From IMG/VR virus record IMGVR_UViG_3300035209_000036, positions 1 to 46,890 of that record: a DNA stretch of 46,890 bases; one strand, 5' to 3'. The position numbers were made by a program, and so were the translations under genes. Shown here piece after piece: positions 31,408 through 39,834 of this stretch. The stretch's first letter is position 1; every line of letters starts with the position of its first letter. The DNA is from a virus. A model generated the notes under the pieces. It saw only the letters and a list, made by a program, of their open reading frames with translations, was not told where the DNA came from and ran no database searches.

Positions 31408-33371
31408 TTTTGAATATCCTTTTTCTTACCATAAACCAACTCTCCCCAAGCACGAAGGATAGCTCCGACAACCTGGGTACCACGAAAGATGAAAATATAC
31501 CTAAAAACCTTGCCTGAAACTCTGGGTAGACTCAAAGCGCTTTCGGGTAAGGTTTGGTTCCAGAAACGTGCAAGATAGTTAAAAACTATAGCCGAGCCAA
31601 AGATTGAGTTTCTGTTGTTGATTAAAACTTGTATCCCATCGCACCCAATCCAGTCAGCATCGAGGTATAAACCATCTAACTCCTTCACCAACACAGCATC
31701 GTCATAAACAAAGTCCTGTGTCATGATTGTTGGTTCTGTGTAGGTTTGTGTTCCCGCGGCATCTACAGCATCCTTGATTGCGGTACCAGGGTTCGCGGAG
31801 GTATAGTCCGCTGGGCTTAAAAGCCTTGTTAACACCCCAAAAGGAGCGTTGTAAAGTTGAGTATCTTCTACACTACCCACAGCATCACTAAGAAGTTGAG
31901 CAGTACCACCATAGGTAAGCTGTTGCCACTGGGAGTATTTGCGCTCGATGGCTCGAATTTCGTGAGAACCAGATTGTGTAGAAGGAAGGTTACGAAAAAA
32001 GAAATCGCCTTTACTAATAATATAAACTAGTTGACGACATTGGTAAACTCCGGTGTTTTGAAGCTTCCAATACGTCCAAAGAACTTCCTGTTTTTCGCGG
32101 TCATAAGTACCAAACAAGTATTGGCGTTTTGAGTCTCCTTCTGGAGCAACGTCAGTAAAAAACACAGCAGCGACTTTATTCCCTATGGCTTGTACTTGTT
32201 GACCATTAAAGAAACAAATGTTATCACGAGAAATGAAATAGTGACCTGTGGGTGTGGCAACCACACCACCCTGAAACAAACTACCAACCTTCAAATTCAA
32301 ACTCTCTAATTGCATTACGTTGGGTAAACCTACGTAATTCATCACCCAAATCTCGTCAGAGAGGTAGATATAGTTTTGGTTATTAAGTCCGGCCATTCCA
32401 GTAACCCCAAGCGCAGCAGCGTTACTTAAACTCTCAGAAGTTACATCATAAGTATCAGCTTCGTTGATGTCAGTAGCCCAAAATTCGTCAGGATTGTTTA
32501 GGTCTGACCATCCCACGTGCCAGGGAGTGGTGGTTTGGTCGTAGGTGTCTGCTACTCCAGTAACCGCGCTATAAGTGCCCTCAGCAAAATGAGCAACCAC
32601 AAGGTGGTTGTAAAAAACACCAACATATTTACCATAAATACGTTTATAACCTACTGAGGTAAGCATATTATCACGTAAACGTAAAACATGCCTGTCATAA
32701 CCAGCAAAATAACAATCTCTTCGAGAGAAGGCGGTTTGAACTTGAAATGAAGGATAAACACCTTGATAAGGGGTTAGAGTTCGTGTCCAAGTCCAGGTAT
32801 CTCCGGCTGTGTACCCCGAGGTTGCGAGAAAACTAGCATACATTCCAGTTACACCCAAGGCCACCGCAGGACCGATGAGTAGACTTGCACTATATCCTCC
32901 CCCACTTTGTTGGTATTTGAAGTGGGTGGAGTCTACGATTTGAATATCTACAGAAGTGTTTAGGACTAAAAACCCTAAAGTAGAAATACCATAAAGAAGG
33001 CATTGGCCCGTGATATCAGAACGATTAGGAACAGCGGTCTGGAGAACGAAAGGGACTTGTACTTGCGTACCAGTAGACGGATCTAAGAACCGGCCATGCG
33101 ATTCGTCAAGTGAGAAATAACGAAGTTGCGCACCGATGTTTAATAAGAGTTTTAACGCACGTACTGTCCCGGAGGCCACAGAATTATAAGTAGTGAAATT
33201 AGAAAATAGTGGATAAATTAGCGGAGTTTGGTTTAGTTGTCCTCCATCAGGACGCAAATTAAGTAAAACCTGAAAACTCCCAGGGTCCAGTAAAAAGGAC
33301 TGCTGAGAGCGATCAATCCCACCCGTGGGTACACGAAATTGTTGTTCTTTAGTCGAGGCCATTGGCACCAT
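31404..33371 (-). CDS. Tail tubular protein B-like (655 aa)
   Basis: Large strand-rich protein directly downstream of a tail tubular A-like gene, as in T7-like phages (gp11-gp12 order). The N-terminus VPTGGIDRSQQSFLLDPGSF and LLNLRPDGGQLNQTP matches the N-terminal signature of podoviral nozzle/tubular B proteins. Repeated Tyr/Trp and VGWSDLNNPDEFWATD type loops are beta-propeller-like. Start: ATG at 33371 or 33362; the upstream TTG at 33374 is unlikely. The gene overlaps the preceding gene by 23 bp. Confidence 0.7.
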   Translation of the reverse strand: MVPMASTKEQQFRVPTGGIDRSQQSFLLDPGSFQVLLNLRPDGGQLNQTPLIYPLFSNFTTYNSVASGTVRALKLLLNIGAQLRYFSLDESHGRFLDPSTGTQVQVPFVLQTAVPNRSDITGQCLLYGISTLGFLVLNTSVDIQIVDSTHFKYQQSGGGYSASLLIGPAVALGVTGMYASFLATSGYTAGDTWTWTRTLTPYQGVYPSFQVQTAFSRRDCYFAGYDRHVLRLRDNMLTSVGYKRIYGKYVGVFYNHLVVAHFAEGTYSAVTGVADTYDQTTTPWHVGWSDLNNPDEFWATDINEADTYDVTSESLSNAAALGVTGMAGLNNQNYIYLSDEIWVMNYVGLPNVMQLESLNLKVGSLFQGGVVATPTGHYFISRDNICFFNGQQVQAIGNKVAAVFFTDVAPEGDSKRQYLFGTYDREKQEVLWTYWKLQNTGVYQCRQLVYIISKGDFFFRNLPSTQSGSHEIRAIERKYSQWQQLTYGGTAQLLSDAVGSVEDTQLYNAPFGVLTRLLSPADYTSANPGTAIKDAVDAAGTQTYTEPTIMTQDFVYDDAVLVKELDGLYLDADWIGCDGIQVLINNRNSIFGSAIVFNYLARFWNQTLPESALSLPRVSGKVFRYIFIFRGTQVVGAILRAWGELVYGKKKDIQK

Positions 33372-34032
33372 CAAAGTTACTTAATCCGTTATCATAACGT
33401 AAAAGTGAATCCCACGCAGCTGCCACCGCGGAGTTAGAAATCGCCACTCTTTGGTCTTCTTTGAGGTAGAAATTTAACAACTGCATAGTTTTCAACATCA
33501 TCCAATCTCGTCCTTTGTCTAAGAAAAAGTCTTCAGCACCACCATTAACATAGTCAGGCAGAAAATTGTAACTAGACAAATATAAGCTTGTCGAAGCAGC
33601 AGTTGCGGTAAGGAATAATTTACTCCCATCCACGTAGATGAATTGCTGAGTAATCGGAGAGTAAACACTGGACGTCGTAGCAACTGAAGGTAGTTGGTCC
33701 TTCTCATAAGACTCAGGAGTAGTCCAGCGAAACTTAGCGGTCCGAGTATACACACCGCCAGTAGTAGAATATGTGAAAGCATTACGAACGCGTTTTACTT
33801 TTACCGCAATACCCCCAGGGGTAACTGTGGCTGCGGTGGTAAAATCTGCACCGTCAGCATTGGTTACTAAAAAAGCCCTACCTTTCATGACGTTGAAGTC
33901 TTGGTCTCTCTGGGCAGTAAGCTTCGCCATGTTTATAGATTCGAGTAAACAGTCTATACTGTTTAGTATAAACGAACCGGCATCTCGATTCATAAAACCA
34001 GAAACCAAAAGCTTAAAATTATCAACATTCAT
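33349..34032 (-). CDS. Tail tubular protein A/adaptor-like (227 aa)
   Basis: Probably forms the ring that joins portal and nozzle. The C-terminal helical region (FFLDKGRDWMMLKTMQLLNF, LKEDQRVAISNSAVAAAWDS) is typical of podoviral tubular A or adaptor proteins. The N-terminal half contains a strand-rich domain. It lies just before the tubular B-like gene and after capsid genes, with the expected size. No sequence signature proves it. Confidence 0.6.
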   Translation of the reverse strand: MNVDNFKLLVSGFMNRDAGSFILNSIDCLLESINMAKLTAQRDQDFNVMKGRAFLVTNADGADFTTAATVTPGGIAVKVKRVRNAFTYSTTGGVYTRTAKFRWTTPESYEKDQLPSVATTSSVYSPITQQFIYVDGSKLFLTATAASTSLYLSSYNFLPDYVNGGAEDFFLDKGRDWMMLKTMQLLNFYLKEDQRVAISNSAVAAAWDSLLRYDNGLSNFDGANGLD

Positions 34033-34045
34033 GAGAAAGGGAAAA

Positions 34046-34080
34046 AGCTAGTAGAGTTCAGATAATGAACCCTACTAGCT
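34046..34080 (-). terminator. Palindrome copy e embedded in a terminator-like hairpin
   Basis: AGCTAGTAG (34046-34054) pairs with CTACTAGCT (34072-34080); inside, GTTCA pairs with TGAAC around GATAA. On the - strand a T5 tract follows directly, so this is a good rho-independent terminator between the gene at 34115-34297 and the tail genes. The core 34054-34078 belongs to the dispersed palindrome family. Confidence 0.75.
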
Positions 34081-34114
34081 AGTTTGCTGTATGGTTAAGT
34101 GTTAGCTAAGGCTA

Positions 34115-34297
34115 TTACTTACCAGAAGGTAGACCACCATATGGACCCTTGCAACCACCCGCGGTGTCATATTGCTTGAGTTCATTTTTGCCGGACAAAG
34201 AGTCAGAAGCCTGACCCGAGAGCATTTTGGTGTCACGGACGTCTTTACCAGTTTCAGTGGTAATTACCATGTCACGAAGATTTGTATCACGTTCCAT
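34115..34297 (-). CDS. Hypothetical small late protein (60 aa)
   Basis: Polar, charged protein (MERDTNLRDMVITTETGKDV, ending GGLPSGK). It lies between the 115-aa capsid-associated gene and the tail tubular genes. A minor head or connector role is possible by position. No family is recognised. A terminator-like hairpin follows it. Confidence 0.55.
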   Translation of the reverse strand: MERDTNLRDMVITTETGKDVRDTKMLSGQASDSLSGKNELKQYDTAGGCKGPYGGLPSGK

Positions 34298-34311
34298 TGT
34301 TTTTCTTTTGT

Positions 34312-34659
34312 TTAGGTTGCGCGACCACGAACGGTCACGAATAATACGCCAGTAACATTTGCACGATCGCCACGAGTAGCGTCGGTTGCTTGGTTGATGT
34401 CAACGGTGACGAGTTCGGTGCCCAGAAGGTCCACACAAACAATCACGCCTTTTGGCACGTTAGCCACCATAAGAGTAGCTGCGTAAGCATCGTAGATTTC
34501 ACGAAATCCTAACGCAGCAGCAGGGATGTCACCGATAGTGGCACCCTGGGCGGCTAGGGTAATCTTGAGTCTGCGAACTGAGGAGGTCCATTTCGAGCTA
34601 CGATCACCGTCTTCCCAACTTTTTACGACTACAACATTTGCTGAAGTAATTGCTGCCAT
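34312..34659 (-). CDS. Probable head decoration/capsid-associated protein (115 aa)
   Basis: The N-terminal strand MAAITSANVVVVKSWEDGDR followed by RRLKITLAAQGATIGDIPA is typical of small strand-rich phage proteins found directly after the major capsid gene. The protein has good length and position for a decoration or stabilising protein. It starts four bases after the capsid stop. Evidence is position and fold pattern, not a unique motif. Confidence 0.6.
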   Translation of the reverse strand: MAAITSANVVVVKSWEDGDRSSKWTSSVRRLKITLAAQGATIGDIPAAALGFREIYDAYAATLMVANVPKGVIVCVDLLGTELVTVDINQATDATRGDRANVTGVLFVTVRGRAT

Positions 34660-34663
34660 AGAG

Positions 34664-36034
34664 TTAGGCGAAGTCTAGGACGTTTTGAATGTACATGTGA
34701 GATTCCGGGAATCGAACTTCCAACCCAGCTTCTGTCAGCCATTCATCTTTGCGGTAATCTGCGTCGTTCGCTTGACGGTTCTTGAGGAGCGCGGTGTCGC
34801 GTCCATCGAGGAAGCGATAGACGAAGTTTTGGATATCCAAAAACAATGCGTTGTTGCGAAGAGCAGCATTTTGACTCATCAAAGGATGGGTCTTGTAGTA
34901 GATGGTACCGAAAGGAGTGGTGTGTTTGACCACATTCATTCCGTAGGTAACATTCAAAGGCATATCTGCGGTCAGACAAGCCTTGCTTTGGTAGAGCTGG
35001 TTGATGACACTGAGGAAACCAGAACCACAAAGAACCAGTTTTTCGTTGGTTTTGTTGTTGGTAACACGGAACAAACGCTCCAACCAAGTGTTGTATTGTT
35101 TGTCCGTCATCAAACCAGAGGTGTTGGTGATGATGCGTTTGTTGTCGTCAGCGTCAGTGGTGGCTGCAGTGTTACCGTAGGTGGTACCAAGTTCCCATTG
35201 ACGGAGATACCAGAGGATACCGCCCATGGTACGGATGATAGAACCACCAGAGTTGAACAAATTGCGTTCACCAAAGATGTAGTTCTTTTCCAACTCGATC
35301 ATGTGGTTGATCGAAGCTTCTTTGGACTTGTCCTTGTAGGGACCAGTCTCATCGAATTTTGCACTCGTTTTCAACGCCGTACCAGTCAACTGGAAAGGAG
35401 AGCGGAAGATTTGAGTGTAGTTGAAGGGATTGATTGGGAGGTTGTAGATGTCGGAGGAAATGTCCAAACCACCTTCAGCGAAGGCAGAACCAACTACCAA
35501 AACCTCAGCACCAAGATCACCAATGTCATAGTCAACAGCGGAAGCAACGGTGCGGGTAGCGACAAAACCAAGCACGTTTGCAGGAGTGTCAGCGTTGGTA
35601 TTGATCGCGTTTACACGACCAATAACCTCTTCGTAAACACCAGCGGTAACTTGTGCGCGGATACGAATTAGGTGACCAATGCGAAATACGTTTTCAGGTC
35701 CAGTAGCGACCTTAACAGCGTATTGAGTATCAGCCGTGAATGTGACATTACCTGCGGCGATGGTAGCAGCAGTAATTTTGCCAGCGACGATGGTGATGCC
35801 TGTGGCGTACCATGGGATTGTGGTACTGATGTAAGCAACCGTGGTTCGCTGTTCAGCGAGGCGCTTTTCATACCACTTATATTCTGGATCATTGGTGACC
35901 TCTTCCTTTAACATCGAGATCAAACCAGTAAGAGGAGCCGCGCCGTTTGGGTAGAAGTAAAAAACACTCCGACGAATGTTTTTGAATCTTTCCGTAGAGA
36001 ACGACTCCGAGTTGAGTAAGCCAAGAATGGCCAT
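34664..36034 (-). CDS. Major capsid protein (456 aa)
   Basis: The position after scaffold and before decoration and tail genes, and the sequence, fit a HK97-fold coat protein. The string TNDPEYKWYEKRLAEQRT near residues 48-65 is a hallmark of the DUF5309/SU10-like coat family, where this segment precedes the E-loop. The middle is rich in Ala, Thr and Val strands, and the end contains a helical LYQSKACLTADMPLNVTYGM region. It would form the icosahedral head. Start after CAAATACTAAA, with no Shine-Dalgarno site. Confidence 0.75.
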   Translation of the reverse strand: MAILGLLNSESFSTERFKNIRRSVFYFYPNGAAPLTGLISMLKEEVTNDPEYKWYEKRLAEQRTTVAYISTTIPWYATGITIVAGKITAATIAAGNVTFTADTQYAVKVATGPENVFRIGHLIRIRAQVTAGVYEEVIGRVNAINTNADTPANVLGFVATRTVASAVDYDIGDLGAEVLVVGSAFAEGGLDISSDIYNLPINPFNYTQIFRSPFQLTGTALKTSAKFDETGPYKDKSKEASINHMIELEKNYIFGERNLFNSGGSIIRTMGGILWYLRQWELGTTYGNTAATTDADDNKRIITNTSGLMTDKQYNTWLERLFRVTNNKTNEKLVLCGSGFLSVINQLYQSKACLTADMPLNVTYGMNVVKHTTPFGTIYYKTHPLMSQNAALRNNALFLDIQNFVYRFLDGRDTALLKNRQANDADYRKDEWLTEAGLEVRFPESHMYIQNVLDFA

Positions 36035-36064
36035 TTTAGTATTTGTTTATCTGAGATTAGTAAC

Positions 36065-37006
36065 TTATCCAAATATAGCTTGCGCGTCATTCATGCGGGT
36101 CGCAGACCCTACTGATGCAGAAACTTGCCCTCCGACGGATGTCGGGGTCATTGTACGCGTGGAAGTTACTGGCTGTTGCGGAGTTGAACTATTCGGTTGG
36201 GTACCAGGTTGACCTGGCTGCACGGCTTTACCTAGCAAAACATGTGCACGGTCTGCGACAAATTTGAACATCTGGTCAGGGGTGTCGAAAGAGTTTCCTG
36301 AACGCTTTGCGCCAGAAACGATTTCTTGGACCAGTTCTTTAAACTCACCAAGGTGAGGATATTGAGTGAAAAATTGACCCTTCAAATGATCGTCGGTCTG
36401 GCGACGGTGCATTTGCGCGACAGGTTCCATTTGAGATTGGACCTCACGTTTGGTTTGTTCAATTTGAAACATCGCCATGGTGACGGCTTGACGGACGATG
36501 TTTTGTCCCCAGTTGTGGAGAGATTGAACTTGGGAAGGGTTATCGGGTTTGTAACCTACAATGCTTTCAAAAACACTAGCATCGGTTACAGGGACGTTGA
36601 AGGTTTTGTTGAAGTCAGCGTCAGTGAAAGCGGGTTCAACGGGGGCAGAAGGTCTTGTGGTTCCAACTACGTTTTGGGTGGTGCGGCTGACTAACTCGGA
36701 AATTTGTTCCGGGGTGAGAGTAGGCGCGGCAACAGGGGGAGGAGGAGTAGTAGGAGTAACCGGAGGAGTTACTGGGGCCTTGGGCGTAGGAGTAACTACA
36801 GGAGGAGTAGTCGGAGAAGTATCTACTTTCTTCTCGGGTTCGACTGTAGGCTCGACTGATGGTGTTTCCGTATTATGTGATGTCCACGGATTAGCTTCTT
36901 CAGGCGTGGACGTAGATGGGGCGGAAGTATCACTTCCACTACCAACTGACGAATTCTCGCCTTCGATGGCACGAAGAATCGTGCGGAGGTTATATGAGGA
37001 TTTCAT
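36065..37006 (-). CDS. Scaffolding protein (313 aa)
   Basis: Between portal and capsid genes, where phage scaffolds lie. The N-terminal half (residues 20-120) is very rich in Pro, Thr and acidic residues, and the C-terminal half has charged helices (MAMFQIEQTKREVQSQMEPV, RQTDDHLKGQFFTQYPHLGE). Such long Pro-rich then helical proteins bind the coat during assembly and then leave. Conservation is expected to be low. It has no Shine-Dalgarno site. Confidence 0.65.
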   Translation of the reverse strand: MKSSYNLRTILRAIEGENSSVGSGSDTSAPSTSTPEEANPWTSHNTETPSVEPTVEPEKKVDTSPTTPPVVTPTPKAPVTPPVTPTTPPPPVAAPTLTPEQISELVSRTTQNVVGTTRPSAPVEPAFTDADFNKTFNVPVTDASVFESIVGYKPDNPSQVQSLHNWGQNIVRQAVTMAMFQIEQTKREVQSQMEPVAQMHRRQTDDHLKGQFFTQYPHLGEFKELVQEIVSGAKRSGNSFDTPDQMFKFVADRAHVLLGKAVQPGQPGTQPNSSTPQQPVTSTRTMTPTSVGGQVSASVGSATRMNDAQAIFG

Positions 37007-37054
37007 TAGTGTTTATGGGCTGACAAATAGGATATCAAAGTGGTTAGAACCGAT

Positions 37055-37103
37055 CCGGCCTGCGGCCGGCTCAAGGCAGAGTCGCAGGAGGCGCTTCGCG
37101 CCT
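37055..37103 (-). terminator. Two tandem GC hairpins between portal and scaffold units
   Basis: CCGGCC-TGC-GGCCGG (37055-37069) and AGGCGC-TTC-GCGCCT (37089-37103) lie in the 174-base gap between the gene ending at 37181 and the scaffold gene. Both are perfect 6-bp stems with 3-base loops. No T-tract follows; they may be RNA stability or processing signals. Confidence 0.5.
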
Positions 37104-37180
37104 GGCCATACTACCAACGCGGACGGAGGCTATTCGGAGTTGCTGGGGAGAGAAAAGTAGGACGGGCCGCGTTGCGAGGT

Positions 37181-37366
37181 CTAGGAGTCTAGAATCTTTA
37201 CTTGTTCTTTCAGGTCTTCGATCTCGAAACCCACCGACCTAGAAAGTGCTCTAAGCCCGCGCATTTCACCAATAGATTGTTCGCGCAACAAAAGTTGGTA
37301 ATCATCCTTTGGGACGTGGTTGTTGACCACCTCCTGGAGCTGGTCCGCTTCCAGTTTGAGCTTCGA
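37181..37366 (-). CDS. Hypothetical small protein overlapping portal (61 aa, up to 93 aa)
   Basis: Helical protein with MSKLKLEADQLQEVVNNHVP and ESVGFEIEDLKEQVKILDS-like end. An in-frame start at 37462 would give 93 residues but would overprint 161 bases of the portal gene; from 37366 the overlap is 65 bases. Similar small helical proteins after portal genes may be head assembly factors. Start choice is uncertain. Confidence 0.55.
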   Translation of the reverse strand, partial: SKLKLEADQLQEVVNNHVPKDDYQLLLREQSIGEMRGLRALSRSVGFEIEDLKEQVKILDS

Positions 37367-39230
37367 CATTTGCAGTTGCGTTTCGGGCAAGTCCAGCCAG
37401 GCTGATAAGTTCCTGAGCCGACTGTGGGGTGAGTCTAAATTGGTCGATGTTTCGGATTCCACGGAGTATCATGATTTCGTTGAAAAGTGGGCGAGGATCG
37501 ATTCCTAGCACAAAAGTCAACTCGGGTTTTTGTAACAGGTTGATTAGAAGTTCTTGAAGGGTTTGGGCAGTGGCCCCGCGCTGGGAGGGCAGAGTGCCGT
37601 CGAAAACGAGGAAGTCGTAGTTACCCAGGAGTTGGGATTTGTCAGCAAGTATGAACTGCGGCACCGCCTGCTGGTTATTCATAACATTGGATTGGCCAAC
37701 GATACGAACGAGTTGTTCGACGGTCATGCCATCGCGAATGTTAGTCAACATATGCCGACCAAGAGGAAGCAGGGCAACTTCCCAAATAGAGTAGGCCGTG
37801 AGAAGTAATCTTGCAGCAGCTGAGTTGTTGACATTACGGTTCTCCGTTGCAGACCTACGTCCGCTAGAAAATTGCCCCAAAATGTTTTCGGTCACCCCGG
37901 TGGCGGTTTTAGCAAAATCCTCCATTAACTTGGCGTCGGTGATGTGGTTGGTGGTAACGTCTTGGAGTTGGAGTTGGGTGATCCATTTTTCAACACCCGA
38001 GCCTTGAACGGTGGGTTTTAGACGAATTACAGGATTGCGATCACGTAGATCCTGCATTTCCACACCCTTAGGGTCTACGATAAGTTTGTTACCAATGATT
38101 TGACGAACGTTTGTGATTCGAGAGTTGATGAACCAGTTTTGTACATCTTGAAGTTGTTCTAGTATCTCCGCCATACCGAAGTTGATAAATCGGATTTGGT
38201 CGTTGTTGTATTGGGTAACGTCATAGGTGAACTCGGAGTGGAGGTAGCCCATAGGCTCGAACCGCACAATGCGGGAGTCGTTTAGAATCCAAACTAAAAA
38301 CTTCTCGGGTTCTTTCGACTCCCCGATGGGTTTGCCGTTAAACTTGGTTTCCGCCGGAATCATCTCCAGTTGGACCTCGGTGCAAATGTAAAACCTTTTA
38401 GTGTTCGTGGACATAACCCCCGAATCCTTAAGGGAGTCAGCGAAACTAACACGCCTGTCGGTTTCGACTATGTTGTCGGCAGTTAGTTGTTTCACAAACT
38501 CTAACCCCGCAATCATACCTCTAGCTTCCATTTTCTTTAGTGAGAATTCAGAGTATTCATCCTCACTCGCACAGAACTCACCCTCTTGAAACCGGGTTAA
38601 GGGTAACCGCGGGTCCGGGAAGAAACGGTAGGGGCTGGTAACGACAATCTTATTCCCCTGATACTTAACCTCGTCTACCAACTGTGTAGTCATTGGCCCT
38701 TGCATCATCGGCATACCAGGGATAGGGGGTAGCGCCATGGGGACTTGTTTTTCGCATTTAACCGTATCCACATGCCAGGAATGCTTAAAAATGCCTAGTC
38801 CAAACCTACCAATATCAAGCAAAAACTGTTGGAGTTTATCACCCTTGAACTTGTTATAATCCAAGTTATACTCCAACACGTTTTCTGCCATCTTTGCCGC
38901 CGCGATGTCTTCGGCCCCCGTACCACTAAGTTCAAAAAACGTAGCGCGTTGAGTGTAAACCTGATAACAAAAAGCCACAAACGTGTTGATTTGGCTCATG
39001 GTCAACGGCAAAGCCATCTTTACCGGTTCCTTTTTGTCTGCTGCTTTTTTGTCCTCAAGATCCGCTTCCTTCTCCGCGCGGTATGCTCGGTCATATTTAT
39101 CCCACTTAGGATAATACGTTGTCATCCTGTCCCTAGAAAGCTTGACCAAGTCTTTGCACTTTTGCAACAACTCGTCGTGCTCTTTACCTGGATGCTCTTG
39201 CGCAAGAAGTTTAATCAATTCAGGGGACAT
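37302..39230 (-). CDS. Portal protein (642 aa)
   Basis: Ring protein at the packaging vertex. The length and helical N-terminus (KLSRDRMTTYYPKWDKYDRA), then TFVAFCYQVYTQRATFFELS, PYRFFPDPRLPLTRFQEGEF, and the long C-terminal region with GVTENILGQFSSGRRSATEN and NNSAAARLLLTAYSIWE are typical of portal proteins in podovirus-like phages. The order terminase, portal, scaffold, capsid is as expected, though the terminase lies 4 kb upstream, separated by fibre and lysis-like genes. The C-terminal tail is Gly/Pro-rich. Confidence 0.8.
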   Translation of the reverse strand: MSPELIKLLAQEHPGKEHDELLQKCKDLVKLSRDRMTTYYPKWDKYDRAYRAEKEADLEDKKAADKKEPVKMALPLTMSQINTFVAFCYQVYTQRATFFELSGTGAEDIAAAKMAENVLEYNLDYNKFKGDKLQQFLLDIGRFGLGIFKHSWHVDTVKCEKQVPMALPPIPGMPMMQGPMTTQLVDEVKYQGNKIVVTSPYRFFPDPRLPLTRFQEGEFCASEDEYSEFSLKKMEARGMIAGLEFVKQLTADNIVETDRRVSFADSLKDSGVMSTNTKRFYICTEVQLEMIPAETKFNGKPIGESKEPEKFLVWILNDSRIVRFEPMGYLHSEFTYDVTQYNNDQIRFINFGMAEILEQLQDVQNWFINSRITNVRQIIGNKLIVDPKGVEMQDLRDRNPVIRLKPTVQGSGVEKWITQLQLQDVTTNHITDAKLMEDFAKTATGVTENILGQFSSGRRSATENRNVNNSAAARLLLTAYSIWEVALLPLGRHMLTNIRDGMTVEQLVRIVGQSNVMNNQQAVPQFILADKSQLLGNYDFLVFDGTLPSQRGATAQTLQELLINLLQKPELTFVLGIDPRPLFNEIMILRGIRNIDQFRLTPQSAQELISLAGLARNATANVEAQTGSGPAPGGGQQPRPKG

Positions 39231-39239
39231 AGAAAGTAG

Positions 39240-39263
39240 GATTCAGTTAATGAACTCAACTAA
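39240..39263 (+). repeat. Dispersed palindrome family, copy f
   Basis: GATTCAGTTAATGAACTC then AACTAA, in the 29-base gap between the holin-like gene and portal. On the - strand it starts at the TAG stop of the holin-like gene. The outer pair is weaker than in other copies. Confidence 0.8.
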
Positions 39264-39523
39264 TGAGGGAGTTGGATAATAAGATATTTGTTGGAAAGAA
39301 GCCAACCCAGGATGGTGCCGATGATTAGAAGCATAGAACCTAAAGAAAGAAGGACTTTGTATTGTAGACGAATTTCGTAGACTACCTTTTTAATTGTCTG
39401 CATGTCAACTTTCAGCTCTAACAGCGCGTCGTCTTGTTGGTCCAAGCGAAAGAAGATTGAGGTTACTTGGTCCCGGCGGTTTTTTGGGTCGAAAAAAGGA
39501 GTGGAGACTGTTTCTTTACTCAT
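39260..39523 (-). CDS. Holin-like protein, XhlA-type layout (87 aa)
   Basis: Probably forms the membrane lesion in lysis. The start MSKETVSTPFFDP is chosen because upstream codons overlap the preceding gene. A coiled-coil N-terminus (FFRLDQQDDALLELKVDMQT, TIKKVVYEIRLQ) is followed by one transmembrane helix (LLSLGSMLLIIGTILGWLL) and a short tail, as in XhlA/hemolysin-type holins. It lies in the same block as a spanin-like lipoprotein. Activity is inferred. Confidence 0.6.
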   Translation of the reverse strand: MSKETVSTPFFDPKNRRDQVTSIFFRLDQQDDALLELKVDMQTIKKVVYEIRLQYKVLLSLGSMLLIIGTILGWLLSNKYLIIQLPH

Positions 39524-39834
39524 GGGCAGGGGGCAATGCCTAGTTGATCGAGTAGGTCGCATAGCCACGGACTTGGTGTGGCTTTTTCTATTGCGTATTT
39601 TACAGACTTGATGCAACATTCGAGTTCTTTGTCCGTGATTTCAAATGCGGCGCAGTCGGTTTTATTGGCCCAGACACGAAACTCTCCCTCACGAGAACTA
39701 GGTTCTGGTAAGCGTGAAAGAAGTTTTCCACTGCAATAAATGTCATAGATATCTTTACACCATCCAGGGGAGTTGAGGTTGGAGATGAGTACACTTAGTG
39801 CACCATTATTTAGTACTAGGATTTTGTGAGACAT
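39520..39834 (-). CDS. Hypothetical protein in the lysis block (104 aa)
   Basis: Six cysteines (W-C-K, Y-C, D-C-A, E-C-C, L-C, P-C-P), a mixed alpha/beta layout, and no signal peptide or membrane segment. It starts inside the spanin-like gene and its stop overlaps the holin-like start in ATGA, so the three are coupled. No murein hydrolase motif is seen. The Cys content could reflect disulfides or metal binding. Function is unknown. Confidence 0.6.
   Translation of the reverse strand: MSHKILVLNNGALSVLISNLNSPGWCKDIYDIYCSGKLLSRLPEPSSREGEFRVWANKTDCAAFEITDKELECCIKSVKYAIEKATPSPWLCDLLDQLGIAPCP

Noticed and set aside
34685-35671. 328-codon open frame on the + strand opposite the capsid gene
   Set aside because: It is the antisense shadow of the major capsid gene; its composition (Val, Asp, Thr and Arg strings) mirrors the opposite strand and there is no start context or neighbour to support it.
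36561-37160. 199-codon open frame on the + strand opposite the scaffold gene
   Set aside because: Val/Gly-rich shadow of the Pro/Thr-rich scaffold sequence. No support.
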